17,162 nucleotides of DNA from Desulfatitalea sp. UBA4791 (GTDB lineage: Bacteria; Desulfobacterota; Desulfobacteria; Desulfobacterales; Desulfosarcinaceae): contig DHGT01000124.1 of NCBI GenBank assembly GCA_002402905.1, forward strand, positions 17,223 to 34,384, given 5' to 3'. Shown here piece by piece: positions 1-7,149 of this stretch. The notes below the pieces were generated by a model. That model saw only the letters and a program-made list of their open reading frames with translations. It searched no databases and was not told the origin of the DNA. The translations under genes and the position numbers were made by a program. The first letter of the stretch is position 1, and every line of letters starts with the position of its first letter.

Positions 1-32
1 AAAAACAGCATAGCGGTATGCGCAAGATTTTG

Positions 33-365
33 TTATGGAACAATGTCACCGCGATGCAACCGACCCGAAAGGTACCGCCGTAAAACCGTGGTCGCGCGGC
101 CGATGACATCGTCGATGACGTCGACGTTTTTCCAGGTCAAATAGTCAAACACCTCCTGGTCAATACCGCCGCAGATAATGGCCTGCACATGCTCGGTCAT
201 GGCCATGTGGCAAATCCGCTCCGCCGATGGGCCCGGCAGAATCAACAGCTTTTCCTGTTCGACGTTTCCCTCGTCCGAACACCAGGCCATCAACACCTCG
301 GTGGACAAATCGAAGCGAGGCGCCACCTCATCCTTGTGCAAGGGTATCATCACCTTGGTCGTCAT
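33..365 (-). CDS. NifX/NifB-type dinitrogenase iron-molybdenum cofactor-binding family protein
   Basis: This is a small protein of 110 residues. It begins MTTKVMIPLHKDEVAPRFD, and the 'hKDEVAPRFD' pattern near the N-terminus followed by a mid-protein 'CGG' loop (AIICGGIDQEVFDYL) is typical of the NifX/NafY/NifB-C-terminal fold. That fold binds or carries Fe-S/FeMo cofactor precursors in nitrogen fixers, and in sulfate reducers it occurs widely as stand-alone proteins of unknown function. The start at 365 is chosen because its ATG overlaps the TGA of the upstream sigma-54 regulator (ATGA), which implies translational coupling. A longer reading from 401 would run further into the regulator gene. 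No nif structural gene is nearby. A NifB-family radical SAM gene lies near the other end of the window. The family is fairly certain; the role is unknown. Confidence 0.82.
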   Translation of the reverse strand: MTTKVMIPLHKDEVAPRFDLSTEVLMAWCSDEGNVEQEKLLILPGPSAERICHMAMTEHVQAIICGGIDQEVFDYLTWKNVDVIDDVIGRATTVLRRYLSGRLHRGDIVP

Positions 366-1780
366 GATGCGTCGATTCCGTATTGTTTCATTTTGCGCCA
401 CAAGGTACTACGCGCCCAGCCCAGTTGCTTTGCCGCGAGCACACGATTGCCGCGCGTGTGGACCAGGGTATCGAGTATGAGCTGCTTTTCCATCTCGATC
501 CAGGACGAAACGCCCTCCCGACGGACTGGCGCAGGGCCGGCCCGTTGAACGGCAGGTTCGGACGGCGTAGATGGCTCCACGGCCATGGGTCGCCTTTCAG
601 ACAGGTAGGTGGGAAGATGGGCCGCGAGGATTTTCTTTTCGCGGCATACGCTGACTGCATATTCCACGATGTTGCGCAACTCGCGAACATTTCCAGGATA
701 GGCATAAGAGAGAAGAATTTGCATGGCCTTGGCTGAAAAGCCCGACATATTTCGGTGCAGCTTCTGATTGAAATAGTTCAGGAAGTAATCGACCAGCAGA
801 CGCACATCCCCGTCCCTGTCGCGCAACGGGGGAATATTGAGCCGCATGACGTTGAGGCGGAAGAAGAGGTCCTGGCGAAACCTCCCTTCGCGCACCATTT
901 GCTCGAGGTCACGGTGGGTCGCGGCAATCACCCGCACATTGGCAGCGTAACCCTTTGTACTGCCGAGCGGATAGACGATTTTGTCGTCTAAAAAGGTGAG
1001 CAACTTGACCTGCAGAGGGAGGGGCAAATCCCCGATTTCGGTCAGATAGAGGGTGCCGTTGTGGGCCAGATAAAACCGCCCCTGCTTGTTTTCCACCGCG
1101 CCGGTAAAAGCGCCTTTGGTATGTCCGAAAAGCTCGGATTCCAGCAATGTTTCCGGCAGTGCACCGCAATTGATTTTGACAAACGGCCCCTTGGCCCGGG
1201 CAGACTCCTGATGCAGCGCTTCGGCAAGCATATCTTTCCCCGTACCGGTCTCACCGGTAATCAGCACCGAGGCGTCGCTCTGGGCGACCACGGGCAGCAT
1301 ACCGAACAATTTCTGCATCTGAACGCTCTGACCAACGATGTGGCTGAAGCTATAGGCTTGCGCCGCCTCCTCATCATGGGCCTTCAAGTGCCGAAGATCT
1401 TCGATGGTTTCGATGAAGCCGACCGGTTTCCCATTGATATCGTAGAGCGATGAGAGGGTCATCCGCACGGGAATGCGTTTGCGGTCGCGATTGATCAAAT
1501 CGCTTTGGATGCAAGCTGTTTCCGAGAGTTCGGCATGATGCTCGGCCGGGCAACCGGTGATGCAGGCGCGGCTGCGTACCACGTTGCGACAGTGCAGCCC
1601 TTCGGTCGTCAAGGCCGGCATGCCGATCAGCGTTTCTAAAAAACGATTGCAAAACACCACCCGGCGATGGCGGTCCATCACCAGCACTCCCAGCGGCACA
1701 TCATCGAGCAATCGATAAAAATCGAGCGCGTGGGCGTCGCGCATTTTTACCTTGGCTGCTAAATTCGATTTGGGAGGCAT
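362..1780 (-). CDS. Sigma-54-dependent transcriptional activator (PAS-AAA+-Fis) with altered Walker B
   Basis: This is an enhancer-binding activator of RpoN promoters. Counted from the start at 1780 (472 residues), a PAS sensor domain spans about 19-125 and carries a C64-x8-C73-x3-C77 cluster that could sense redox state or hold a metal. The AAA+ domain covers about 145-375, with Walker A GETGTGKD (176-183), the sigma-54 contact loop GAFTGA (223-228), the arginine-finger segment REGRFRQDLFFRLN and YPGNVRELRN. A Fis-type helix-turn-helix sits at about 429-470. The Walker B reads LYLTEIGDL instead of the usual LFLDEIGDM, so the Mg-coordinating Asp is Thr247. The ATG at 1780 is preferred because GGAAAG precedes it. 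Starts at 1795 and 1873 are possible, but the one at 1873 lies inside a strong hairpin. Its target promoters are not evident here. Confidence 0.88.
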   Translation of the reverse strand: MPPKSNLAAKVKMRDAHALDFYRLLDDVPLGVLVMDRHRRVVFCNRFLETLIGMPALTTEGLHCRNVVRSRACITGCPAEHHAELSETACIQSDLINRDRKRIPVRMTLSSLYDINGKPVGFIETIEDLRHLKAHDEEAAQAYSFSHIVGQSVQMQKLFGMLPVVAQSDASVLITGETGTGKDMLAEALHQESARAKGPFVKINCGALPETLLESELFGHTKGAFTGAVENKQGRFYLAHNGTLYLTEIGDLPLPLQVKLLTFLDDKIVYPLGSTKGYAANVRVIAATHRDLEQMVREGRFRQDLFFRLNVMRLNIPPLRDRDGDVRLLVDYFLNYFNQKLHRNMSGFSAKAMQILLSYAYPGNVRELRNIVEYAVSVCREKKILAAHLPTYLSERRPMAVEPSTPSEPAVQRAGPAPVRREGVSSWIEMEKQLILDTLVHTRGNRVLAAKQLGWARSTLWRKMKQYGIDAS

Positions 1781-1858
1781 AACGCGTCTTTCCATCACTC
1801 CCGCATTGCGGTGTCCAAAAAGCCGCCTGAGGAGGTCGACCGTGCCGAAAAGCACAGA

Positions 1859-1889
1859 GGGGGCCGGCCCCATGCGGGACGCGGCCCCC
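1859..1889 (-). terminator. GC-rich hairpin downstream of qmoC
   Basis: GGGGGCCG (1859-1866) pairs perfectly with CGGCCCCC (1882-1889), and an inner CCC/GGG pairing closes over a GCAT loop. On the minus strand it lies 28 nt after the qmoC stop and is followed by TCTGTGCTTTT. It is therefore likely to end or attenuate the qmo transcript or protect its 3' end. The U-tract is interrupted, so termination may be partial and the sigma-54 regulator could still be read through. Confidence 0.5.
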
Positions 1890-1916
1890 TTTGAATTGGC
1901 GCATCGAAAAAACCTG

Positions 1917-3077
1917 CTATTTGCGCCCTGAATACTCCTGGTAGGCCATGGCCACCGTTCGGTAGACCAGGTGGGCCAGCTTGGAGTAGGGGGTATAAGC
2001 GAACAGGCACCACACGAACATCAGGTGGATGAAGTAGACGAAATAGGAGACACCTCCCAAGCCGCCCAGACGCGTCAACTGGGCCAGCATGCCGGTGACG
2101 CCGAGTCCGAACACCAGCCCCAGCAGCGACCAATCTTTATAACTGCTGACCTGATCCTTTTTAGACAGCCGTTGCATGATCATCAGGCTCGAGCCGATGA
2201 TCAGGGCGATGCCACCCAGGTTGGCCAGCCATTTGACCGGATTGAGCTGTGAGTAAGGTCCGTGCTGACCAAAAACGTACAAGGCCACGAAAAAGATGCT
2301 GGTAACAATGAACAGGGCAATAAAACTGAACAGCACCATCATGTGGGGAGTGGCCCGCTCTTTGTTCTCACCGCACTCGTTGAACTTTTTGTGCTGCAGA
2401 ATGGTCGACAGCACCCGGATCAGAGCCTGGATGAATCCTGCTGGATCGATCTTTTCTTTATTGTCTTTATTGGTCTTGCCTTCCATCATGGCATTGGCAT
2501 GGATATCGGCCAGGAACCGTTTCAAACCAAGGGCGAAAACACCGACGGCGAAGAGAAAGGTGGGGATGAAAATAATGTCCACCAGCCAGGTGCTGAAGAA
2601 ATTACCATGCACGATGGCGTCTCCGCCAGGGGCGAAATTGAGCCATTTGACACCGAACAAAACATTGCAAAGAAAGCCGACGACCAAAATCAGCACGGCT
2701 GGAATGGCCAGCAGGATCGGCAACGATTTTGGATCGTTGACCATTTTCCCCAATTTCTTGGGAACGGCGTATTCGGTCACCGCGTAGGCACGCACTGCGG
2801 CCAGCACGTCACCCGGCTTGGCACCGCGCGGGCAGTAGGTCGAACAATCGCCGCAGTTATGGCACAGCCAGATATCGCCATTGCCGATAAGGCGGTCTTT
2901 CAGACCCCACGACGTGGCGATCATCTCCTTGCGTGGAAAGGGCTTGGTATCCGGGGAGATGGGACAGACGACCGAACAGGTGGCGCACTGGTAGCACTTT
3001 TTAACATCCCCGCCACCGAGCTTGATCACCTCCTTGATAAAGCCGACATCCGGTTCGACTAAATATGAGTCAGACAT
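1917..3077 (-). CDS. qmoC: Quinone-interacting membrane-bound oxidoreductase subunit QmoC
   Basis: This is the membrane subunit of the QmoABC complex, which links the menaquinone pool to APS reductase. The 386-residue protein fuses an HdrC-like ferredoxin part to an HdrE/NarI-like membrane part. The first [4Fe-4S] motif has cysteines 28, 31, 34 and 38 (CYQCATCSVVCP), and the second has 72, 75, 78 and 82 (CHNCGDCSTYCP). About six hydrophobic segments follow, at roughly 119-141, 162-187, 247-270, 284-302, 317-335 and 343-362. Histidines 245, 351 and 369 are candidate heme b ligands. The start is fixed by AGGAGG eight bases upstream. It follows qmoB by 66 nt and is the last qmo gene. Length and layout match known QmoC. 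Confidence 0.96.
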   Translation of the reverse strand: MSDSYLVEPDVGFIKEVIKLGGGDVKKCYQCATCSVVCPISPDTKPFPRKEMIATSWGLKDRLIGNGDIWLCHNCGDCSTYCPRGAKPGDVLAAVRAYAVTEYAVPKKLGKMVNDPKSLPILLAIPAVLILVVGFLCNVLFGVKWLNFAPGGDAIVHGNFFSTWLVDIIFIPTFLFAVGVFALGLKRFLADIHANAMMEGKTNKDNKEKIDPAGFIQALIRVLSTILQHKKFNECGENKERATPHMMVLFSFIALFIVTSIFFVALYVFGQHGPYSQLNPVKWLANLGGIALIIGSSLMIMQRLSKKDQVSSYKDWSLLGLVFGLGVTGMLAQLTRLGGLGGVSYFVYFIHLMFVWCLFAYTPYSKLAHLVYRTVAMAYQEYSGRK

Positions 3078-3143
3078 ACATTTACCTCCTGAATTGAAAC
3101 AGCAATCGATTCGCTGTGGGTTTCCATTTCGCCGGCCGACACG

Positions 3144-5480
3144 TTAGAAGCCTTTGAACGGGTTGGGTCCCAATGCCTCGATGGATTCCACGAAATCGTT
3201 GATGATCTGCGGCACCTTGTCGTAGTCGTCGATGGCGACCTCGAACTGGGCCACACGCTCCACCTCCAGAGCCAGACTGGTTAACGCCTCGCCGATCTTC
3301 TTCATGCGGATGCTGGCCAGCTCGCTGCCCTTGACGAAATGACATTGATAGTCGTCACCGTGCTTGCAGCCGAGCAGGAAGACACCGTCCATCCCCTGGG
3401 AAAGCGCATCCTTGATCCAGATCACGTTGACCGAGCCGAGGCAACGCACCGGAATCAGTCGAACGTCGGCCGAATAGGAGAGCTTGTTCAGGGCGGCGAT
3501 GTCCAGGGTCGGGTAGGCGTCGTTTTCACACACCAGGCCCAGAACCCGCATGGGCGGTTCGGAGTAGTCATCCTCCGAAGGCACATTGATCGCCTTGACC
3601 ATGGAGCCGATGCTGTCGATGTTGTAGTCGGCAAAACCGATAATGCGTTCGGGACAAGCGCCCATGCAGGTGCCGCAACGACGGCAGCGTGTGGGATTGG
3701 GCTTGGGAGTTCCCTTGGCATCGTCGTCCAGGGCGCCGAAGGGGCACTCCTGAGTGCAGCGCTTGCACTGGGTACAGCGCTGAAAGAAGAAATCCGGGAA
3801 GGTCATATCGCCTGAACGCGGATGAACCGAAACGCCCCGGTTAACGGACGTGATACACTGAATGGCCTTGAGGGCCGCACCGGATGCATCTTCCATGGCC
3901 TCTTCGGTGGTCATGCTGCGACGCACCGCGCCAGCCGCATAGATACCGGTACGCTGAGTTTCATAGGGGAAACAGATGAAGTTGGAATCGCAGTAGCCGT
4001 TGAACAGATCGATGTCGCGGAAAGCCGGCCCCTGACGATAGGCCATGTTGACCACGGGATCGTCCTTGGTGACCGGCACCATGCCGGCCGCCAGCACCAC
4101 CATGTCGGCCTTGACCTTGAGCTTTTCGCCAAGCAGGGTATTGGTGGCTTCGATCATCAGGCCACCGCCGCCCTTGGCGACGCTGAGCACATTGCCCTTG
4201 GTCAGAAAGATACCCGGGTCCTGCTGAATGCTTTTGTAGAAATTCTCGTTGAGGCCCGGCGTGCGCATGTGCTGGTAAAAAACAAAGGATTTGCCGTCTT
4301 CGTAATCCTCGCGCACATACTTGGCCTGTTTCAGGCTCACCAGGCTGGTAACGGCGCCCGCGTAGCTGAAGTCGCTGTCATCTTCGTCCTTGCCCGGGCT
4401 CTGGATGAAGACCACGGACTTGGCCGGTTTACCGTCCGAAGGCCGCGCGATCTTGCCCTTTTTGGCAATGGCTTCGAATTCCGCGTTGGTGACCACATCG
4501 GGGATCGCGCCATAGCCCAAGTGGGCATAGGCATCCCCTTCGAGCTTGGCAGGCCGCCAGCCGGCCGCCAGCACCACGGCACCGAACAACTCGCCGTCGG
4601 GATCGAGGGTCAGAATGTCTGCCCGCCCCTCGTTGTATTCCAGATACTTCTTGTGCAACGTCTCGGCGTCCAACTCCTTTCCACTCTCATCCACAAGCAT
4701 TTCGGGTGGCAGGGGATAGGGCACATCGAATTGAATCTTTTCGCCGGGCTTTTTGAACGTGACCGTGAATTCTCCGGGTTGGCCGGCCAGCCGGGCCACC
4801 ATGGTGGAGGTCCTGACGGTGATCCTGGGATCGGCCTGAACGGCCTTGATCTTCTCTTCGATCACCGGCGGAATCAGCTTGTCATAGGGATCGCCGACCG
4901 GTAGCTGGCTGCGCCAGTTGAGGGCCGCGCCGCCCAGCCGATCCTCTTTTTCCACGATGGTCACATCATATCCGGCCTTGGCGGCATCCAGAGCCGCACT
5001 CATGCCGGTGACACCGCCGCCGATGACCAGGATCTTTTCGGAAGTCGTCTCCAGCTTGAAGGGTTCGGGCAAGGCCACCTTCTGTACCCGGGCCATACCC
5101 ATGCGCAGATAGTCCTCGGCCATCATCTGAACACGATCAAAGGCATCCCCACCGGTCTTCTCTTCTTCGGTCAGTTTGGGGAACTTGTCGCGGGGATGGC
5201 ACCAAACCACGCCTTCACGCAGGTTGACGCGGTCGACAATGCAACCGTCGAACCGGAAAGTATCGTAATTGACTCGGCGGGAACAGGCGCACAGCACCAG
5301 TGTGTTGACGCCGTCCGCGATCTCCTTTTTGAGGAAATCCACCCCTTCGGGGCTGCAGAGGATGGGATGGGTCTTGGCCGTCCGCCCTTCATCCGCAGCC
5401 ACGCTTTTCAGGGCATCCACCTCGAGAGACTCAGCGATGCCGCAGCCTTCACAAATATACACACCATATTTCTTATCCAT
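3144..5480 (-). CDS. qmoB: Quinone-interacting membrane-bound oxidoreductase subunit QmoB (HdrA-MvhD fusion)
   Basis: This is the cytoplasmic flavin/Fe-S subunit of QmoABC, 778 residues long. The order is an N-terminal cysteine-bearing segment (VYICEGCG, then LVLCACSRR near 61-68), an HdrA-like FAD domain with KILVIGGGVTGMSAALDAAK from about 149, a double ferredoxin region with C569-C572-C575-C579 and C599-C602-C605-C609, and a C-terminal MvhD-like domain (about 640-750) that includes PVRCLGSVN and LLGCKHGDDYQCHF. HdrA-type flavoproteins are the site of electron bifurcation in methanogens; in Qmo this has been proposed (confurcation) but is not settled. The start at 5480 has AGGAGG just upstream, and the qmoA stop lies 10 nt before it, so the genes are co-translated. 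Confidence 0.96.
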   Translation of the reverse strand: MDKKYGVYICEGCGIAESLEVDALKSVAADEGRTAKTHPILCSPEGVDFLKKEIADGVNTLVLCACSRRVNYDTFRFDGCIVDRVNLREGVVWCHPRDKFPKLTEEEKTGGDAFDRVQMMAEDYLRMGMARVQKVALPEPFKLETTSEKILVIGGGVTGMSAALDAAKAGYDVTIVEKEDRLGGAALNWRSQLPVGDPYDKLIPPVIEEKIKAVQADPRITVRTSTMVARLAGQPGEFTVTFKKPGEKIQFDVPYPLPPEMLVDESGKELDAETLHKKYLEYNEGRADILTLDPDGELFGAVVLAAGWRPAKLEGDAYAHLGYGAIPDVVTNAEFEAIAKKGKIARPSDGKPAKSVVFIQSPGKDEDDSDFSYAGAVTSLVSLKQAKYVREDYEDGKSFVFYQHMRTPGLNENFYKSIQQDPGIFLTKGNVLSVAKGGGGLMIEATNTLLGEKLKVKADMVVLAAGMVPVTKDDPVVNMAYRQGPAFRDIDLFNGYCDSNFICFPYETQRTGIYAAGAVRRSMTTEEAMEDASGAALKAIQCITSVNRGVSVHPRSGDMTFPDFFFQRCTQCKRCTQECPFGALDDDAKGTPKPNPTRCRRCGTCMGACPERIIGFADYNIDSIGSMVKAINVPSEDDYSEPPMRVLGLVCENDAYPTLDIAALNKLSYSADVRLIPVRCLGSVNVIWIKDALSQGMDGVFLLGCKHGDDYQCHFVKGSELASIRMKKIGEALTSLALEVERVAQFEVAIDDYDKVPQIINDFVESIEALGPNPFKGF

Positions 5481-5490
5481 GGATAGCCTC

Positions 5491-6768
5491 CTACTTCCTT
5501 GCCAGGGTTTGGATGGCCTTCAAGGCCATACCGGTCGCATTCTGGTTGGATGACACGACATCGGCCGGTTTGTTGGCACATCCCGCAGCGAACATGCCAC
5601 CCTTTTCATAGTCGTTAAGAATGAACCCATCGGCATTGTACTTGAGATCCGCCGGCAATTTCACCTTGGCGGCCGTGGGCTGCATGCCGGTGGCAAGGAC
5701 CACCAGATCCACGGTTTGTCTTGTCTTTTCGCCGGTAACGGCATTTTCGGCCACGACGGTGACCTGCTTGGTGGCTGAATCTTCCATGACTTCAGCGACC
5801 TTGCCCTTGACGAAAAAGACCTTCTTGTCTTCCTTGATCTTTTTATAGAATTTTTCGTAGCGATCACCCGGTGCGCGCAGATCGATGTAGAAGATGTAGA
5901 TAGCGGCGTCCGGACAGCGCTCACGGATATAGGTGGCCTGCTTCAGGGAGGCCATGCAACAGATGTAGGAACAGTAGGGCAGATGATTTTCGTCCCGCGA
6001 ACCGGCGCATTGTACAAACGCCACGCTTTGGGGCTCCTTACTGTCCGAGGGCCGTAGAATTTTCCCCTTGGTGGGGCCATTGGGGGCCGCCAGGCGCTCC
6101 ATCATCATGTTGGTGATGATGTTGTCGTACTGCCCGAACCCGAGGTTGTCGATCTTGGTGGCGTCGTAGGGTTCCCAACCGGTGGCCCATACGATGGCGC
6201 CGGCCTGGATGGTCATGGATTTGGCCTGCATCTCCAAATCGATGGCATCGTATTTACAGGCCGCCTTGGCCTTCTGGGCGTCTTCCGTCCCGATAATCTG
6301 CGGCGACAATACATAGCGGGACGGAAAAGCCATTTCAAACGGCAGATAGGCGCCTTTCCGGGTCGTCATGCCGAAGTTATAATCGTCGCTGATCTCCGTT
6401 TCACAGGCATCCGCGCAGGCACCGCAACAGGTGCACTTCTCGTTGACATAGCGTGGATTGAGCTTGATGGTCACATCGTAGTTGCCGGGTGTGCCCGCCA
6501 CCTTCTCCACCTCGGCCAAGGTGAACACCTTGATGCGGGGGTTGTCCTTGATACGGCGGAAGTTGATCTCCAGGCCGCAGGTCGGCGGACACAGCTTGGG
6601 GAAATACTGGTTCAACTGGGCCACCCGCCCCCCCAAGTAGGGATTCTTCTCCAGCAGGTAGACGTCATACCCCACTTCCGCGGCTTCAAGGGCCGTCGTC
6701 AGGCCGCTGATACCGCCACCGACCACAACGATGCTTCCACTCGCAGGGGCTTTGTTTTCACTTGTCAT
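5491..6768 (-). CDS. qmoA: Quinone-interacting membrane-bound oxidoreductase subunit QmoA (HdrA-like flavoprotein)
   Basis: This is the HdrA-like FAD subunit of QmoABC, 425 residues, expected in the cytoplasm at the membrane face. A dinucleotide-binding motif VVVGGGISGLTTALEAAE lies near residues 13-30, followed by LLEKNPYLGGR. The conserved CPPTCGLE (C60, C64) and a cysteine cluster KCTCCGACADAC (C112, C114, C115, C118, C122) follow. A later CAGSRD...YCSYICCMASLKQA block is typical of HdrA/QmoA. The ATG at 6768 is preceded by GGAGGG at good spacing. A 381-nt spacer with a terminator separates it from aprA, so the qmo genes probably have their own promoter or depend on limited read-through. 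Confidence 0.96.
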   Translation of the reverse strand: MTSENKAPASGSIVVVGGGISGLTTALEAAEVGYDVYLLEKNPYLGGRVAQLNQYFPKLCPPTCGLEINFRRIKDNPRIKVFTLAEVEKVAGTPGNYDVTIKLNPRYVNEKCTCCGACADACETEISDDYNFGMTTRKGAYLPFEMAFPSRYVLSPQIIGTEDAQKAKAACKYDAIDLEMQAKSMTIQAGAIVWATGWEPYDATKIDNLGFGQYDNIITNMMMERLAAPNGPTKGKILRPSDSKEPQSVAFVQCAGSRDENHLPYCSYICCMASLKQATYIRERCPDAAIYIFYIDLRAPGDRYEKFYKKIKEDKKVFFVKGKVAEVMEDSATKQVTVVAENAVTGEKTRQTVDLVVLATGMQPTAAKVKLPADLKYNADGFILNDYEKGGMFAAGCANKPADVVSSNQNATGMALKAIQTLARK

Positions 6769-6830
6769 GCTATCCCTCCGTGCGTTCTAGAATTGGCAGA
6801 AGCAAAATCACTTTTCGAGATGGAATACTC

Positions 6831-6843
6831 GAAGCGTCGCTTC
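6831..6843. promoter_or_regulatory. Short palindrome upstream of qmoA
   Basis: GAAGCG and CGCTTC are separated by one base. The site lies 63-75 nt before the qmoA start, where an operator or an RNA hairpin in the leader would be plausible. It could also be chance. No regulator is assigned. Confidence 0.25.
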
Positions 6844-6882
6844 ATGACATAAGATGTTCTCTTTGCAGCCGCTCCCGGCGGC

Positions 6883-7039
6883 CGCAGGCGATACCCTTGG
6901 ATCCTGAACCACATAGCTGAGCCTTGGAGCACGTCATCGATTCTCTCCAGGGCTCAGCTTCGCCATTCAGCGGCGGTCCTTCGGCGCTTGTGCAATCTCG
7001 ACGAAGGGTTAGCGACGATCAAAAAGGATATCGCCTGCG
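6883..7039. repeat. Imperfect inverted repeat pair in the aprA-qmoA spacer
   Basis: CGCAGGCGATACCCTT at 6883-6898 recurs inverted at 7024-7039 with a single mismatch, and both copies run on into GATC within a few bases. The copies face each other about 125 nt apart and enclose the 6916-6958 hairpin. This could be a small non-autonomous element or a folded leader. No target-site duplication was recognised. Confidence 0.4.
6916..6958. repeat. Long stem-loop between aprA and qmoA
   Basis: Arms of 14 nt at 6916-6929 and 6945-6958 (GCTGAGCC...GGCTCAGC outer 8 bp, TGGAG/CTCCA inner 5 bp, one T-G pair between them on the plus strand) enclose a 15-nt loop. There is no T-run on either side, so it is not a classical terminator. 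Position suggests a structured qmo leader, an mRNA stabiliser, or part of a small repeat element. Confidence 0.45.
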
Positions 7040-7075
7040 CCGGTCTCACGGCAGGCTTGTTATGGGCCCAGCTAA

Positions 7076-7117
7076 CAAAAACCTCCAGGCGCGCTAAGGC
7101 GCCTGGAGGTAGTTTTG
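7076..7117 (-). terminator. Intrinsic terminator after aprA
   Basis: A perfect 12-bp stem, ACCTCCAGGCGC (7081-7092) with GCGCCTGGAGGT (7099-7110), closes a 6-nt loop. On the minus strand it is followed by a T-run (TTTTTGTT), giving a textbook rho-independent terminator 32 nt after the aprA stop. A TTTTG run on the other side means it could also act for plus-strand transcripts. Confidence 0.85.
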
Positions 7118-7149
7118 TCAGCGCTTATCGCATAACCGATACCCGCCCA

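Larger units (their letters stand above)
6769..7149. other. aprA-qmoA intergenic spacer (no gene)
   Basis: This 381-nt spacer has no credible coding region on either strand. It holds, from the aprA side, the intrinsic terminator at 7076-7117, a weaker hairpin (GCCTGC/GCAGGC, 7033-7056) with a downstream minus-strand T-run, a pair of inverted repeats, a long hairpin at 6916-6958 and a short palindrome about 65 nt before qmoA. A qmo promoter must lie between about 7020 and 6790 if the genes are separately transcribed. No convincing -35/-10 or -24/-12 pair was found by eye. Confidence 0.6.

Noticed and set aside
2262..3062. A 266-codon plus-strand frame across qmoC
   Set aside because: It is the antisense of the membrane gene qmoC. 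Its composition (many H, Q, D) mirrors hydrophobic codons on the other strand.
3822..4904. A 360-codon plus-strand frame across qmoB
   Set aside because: It is the antisense shadow of qmoB, with no ribosome site and no recognisable domain.
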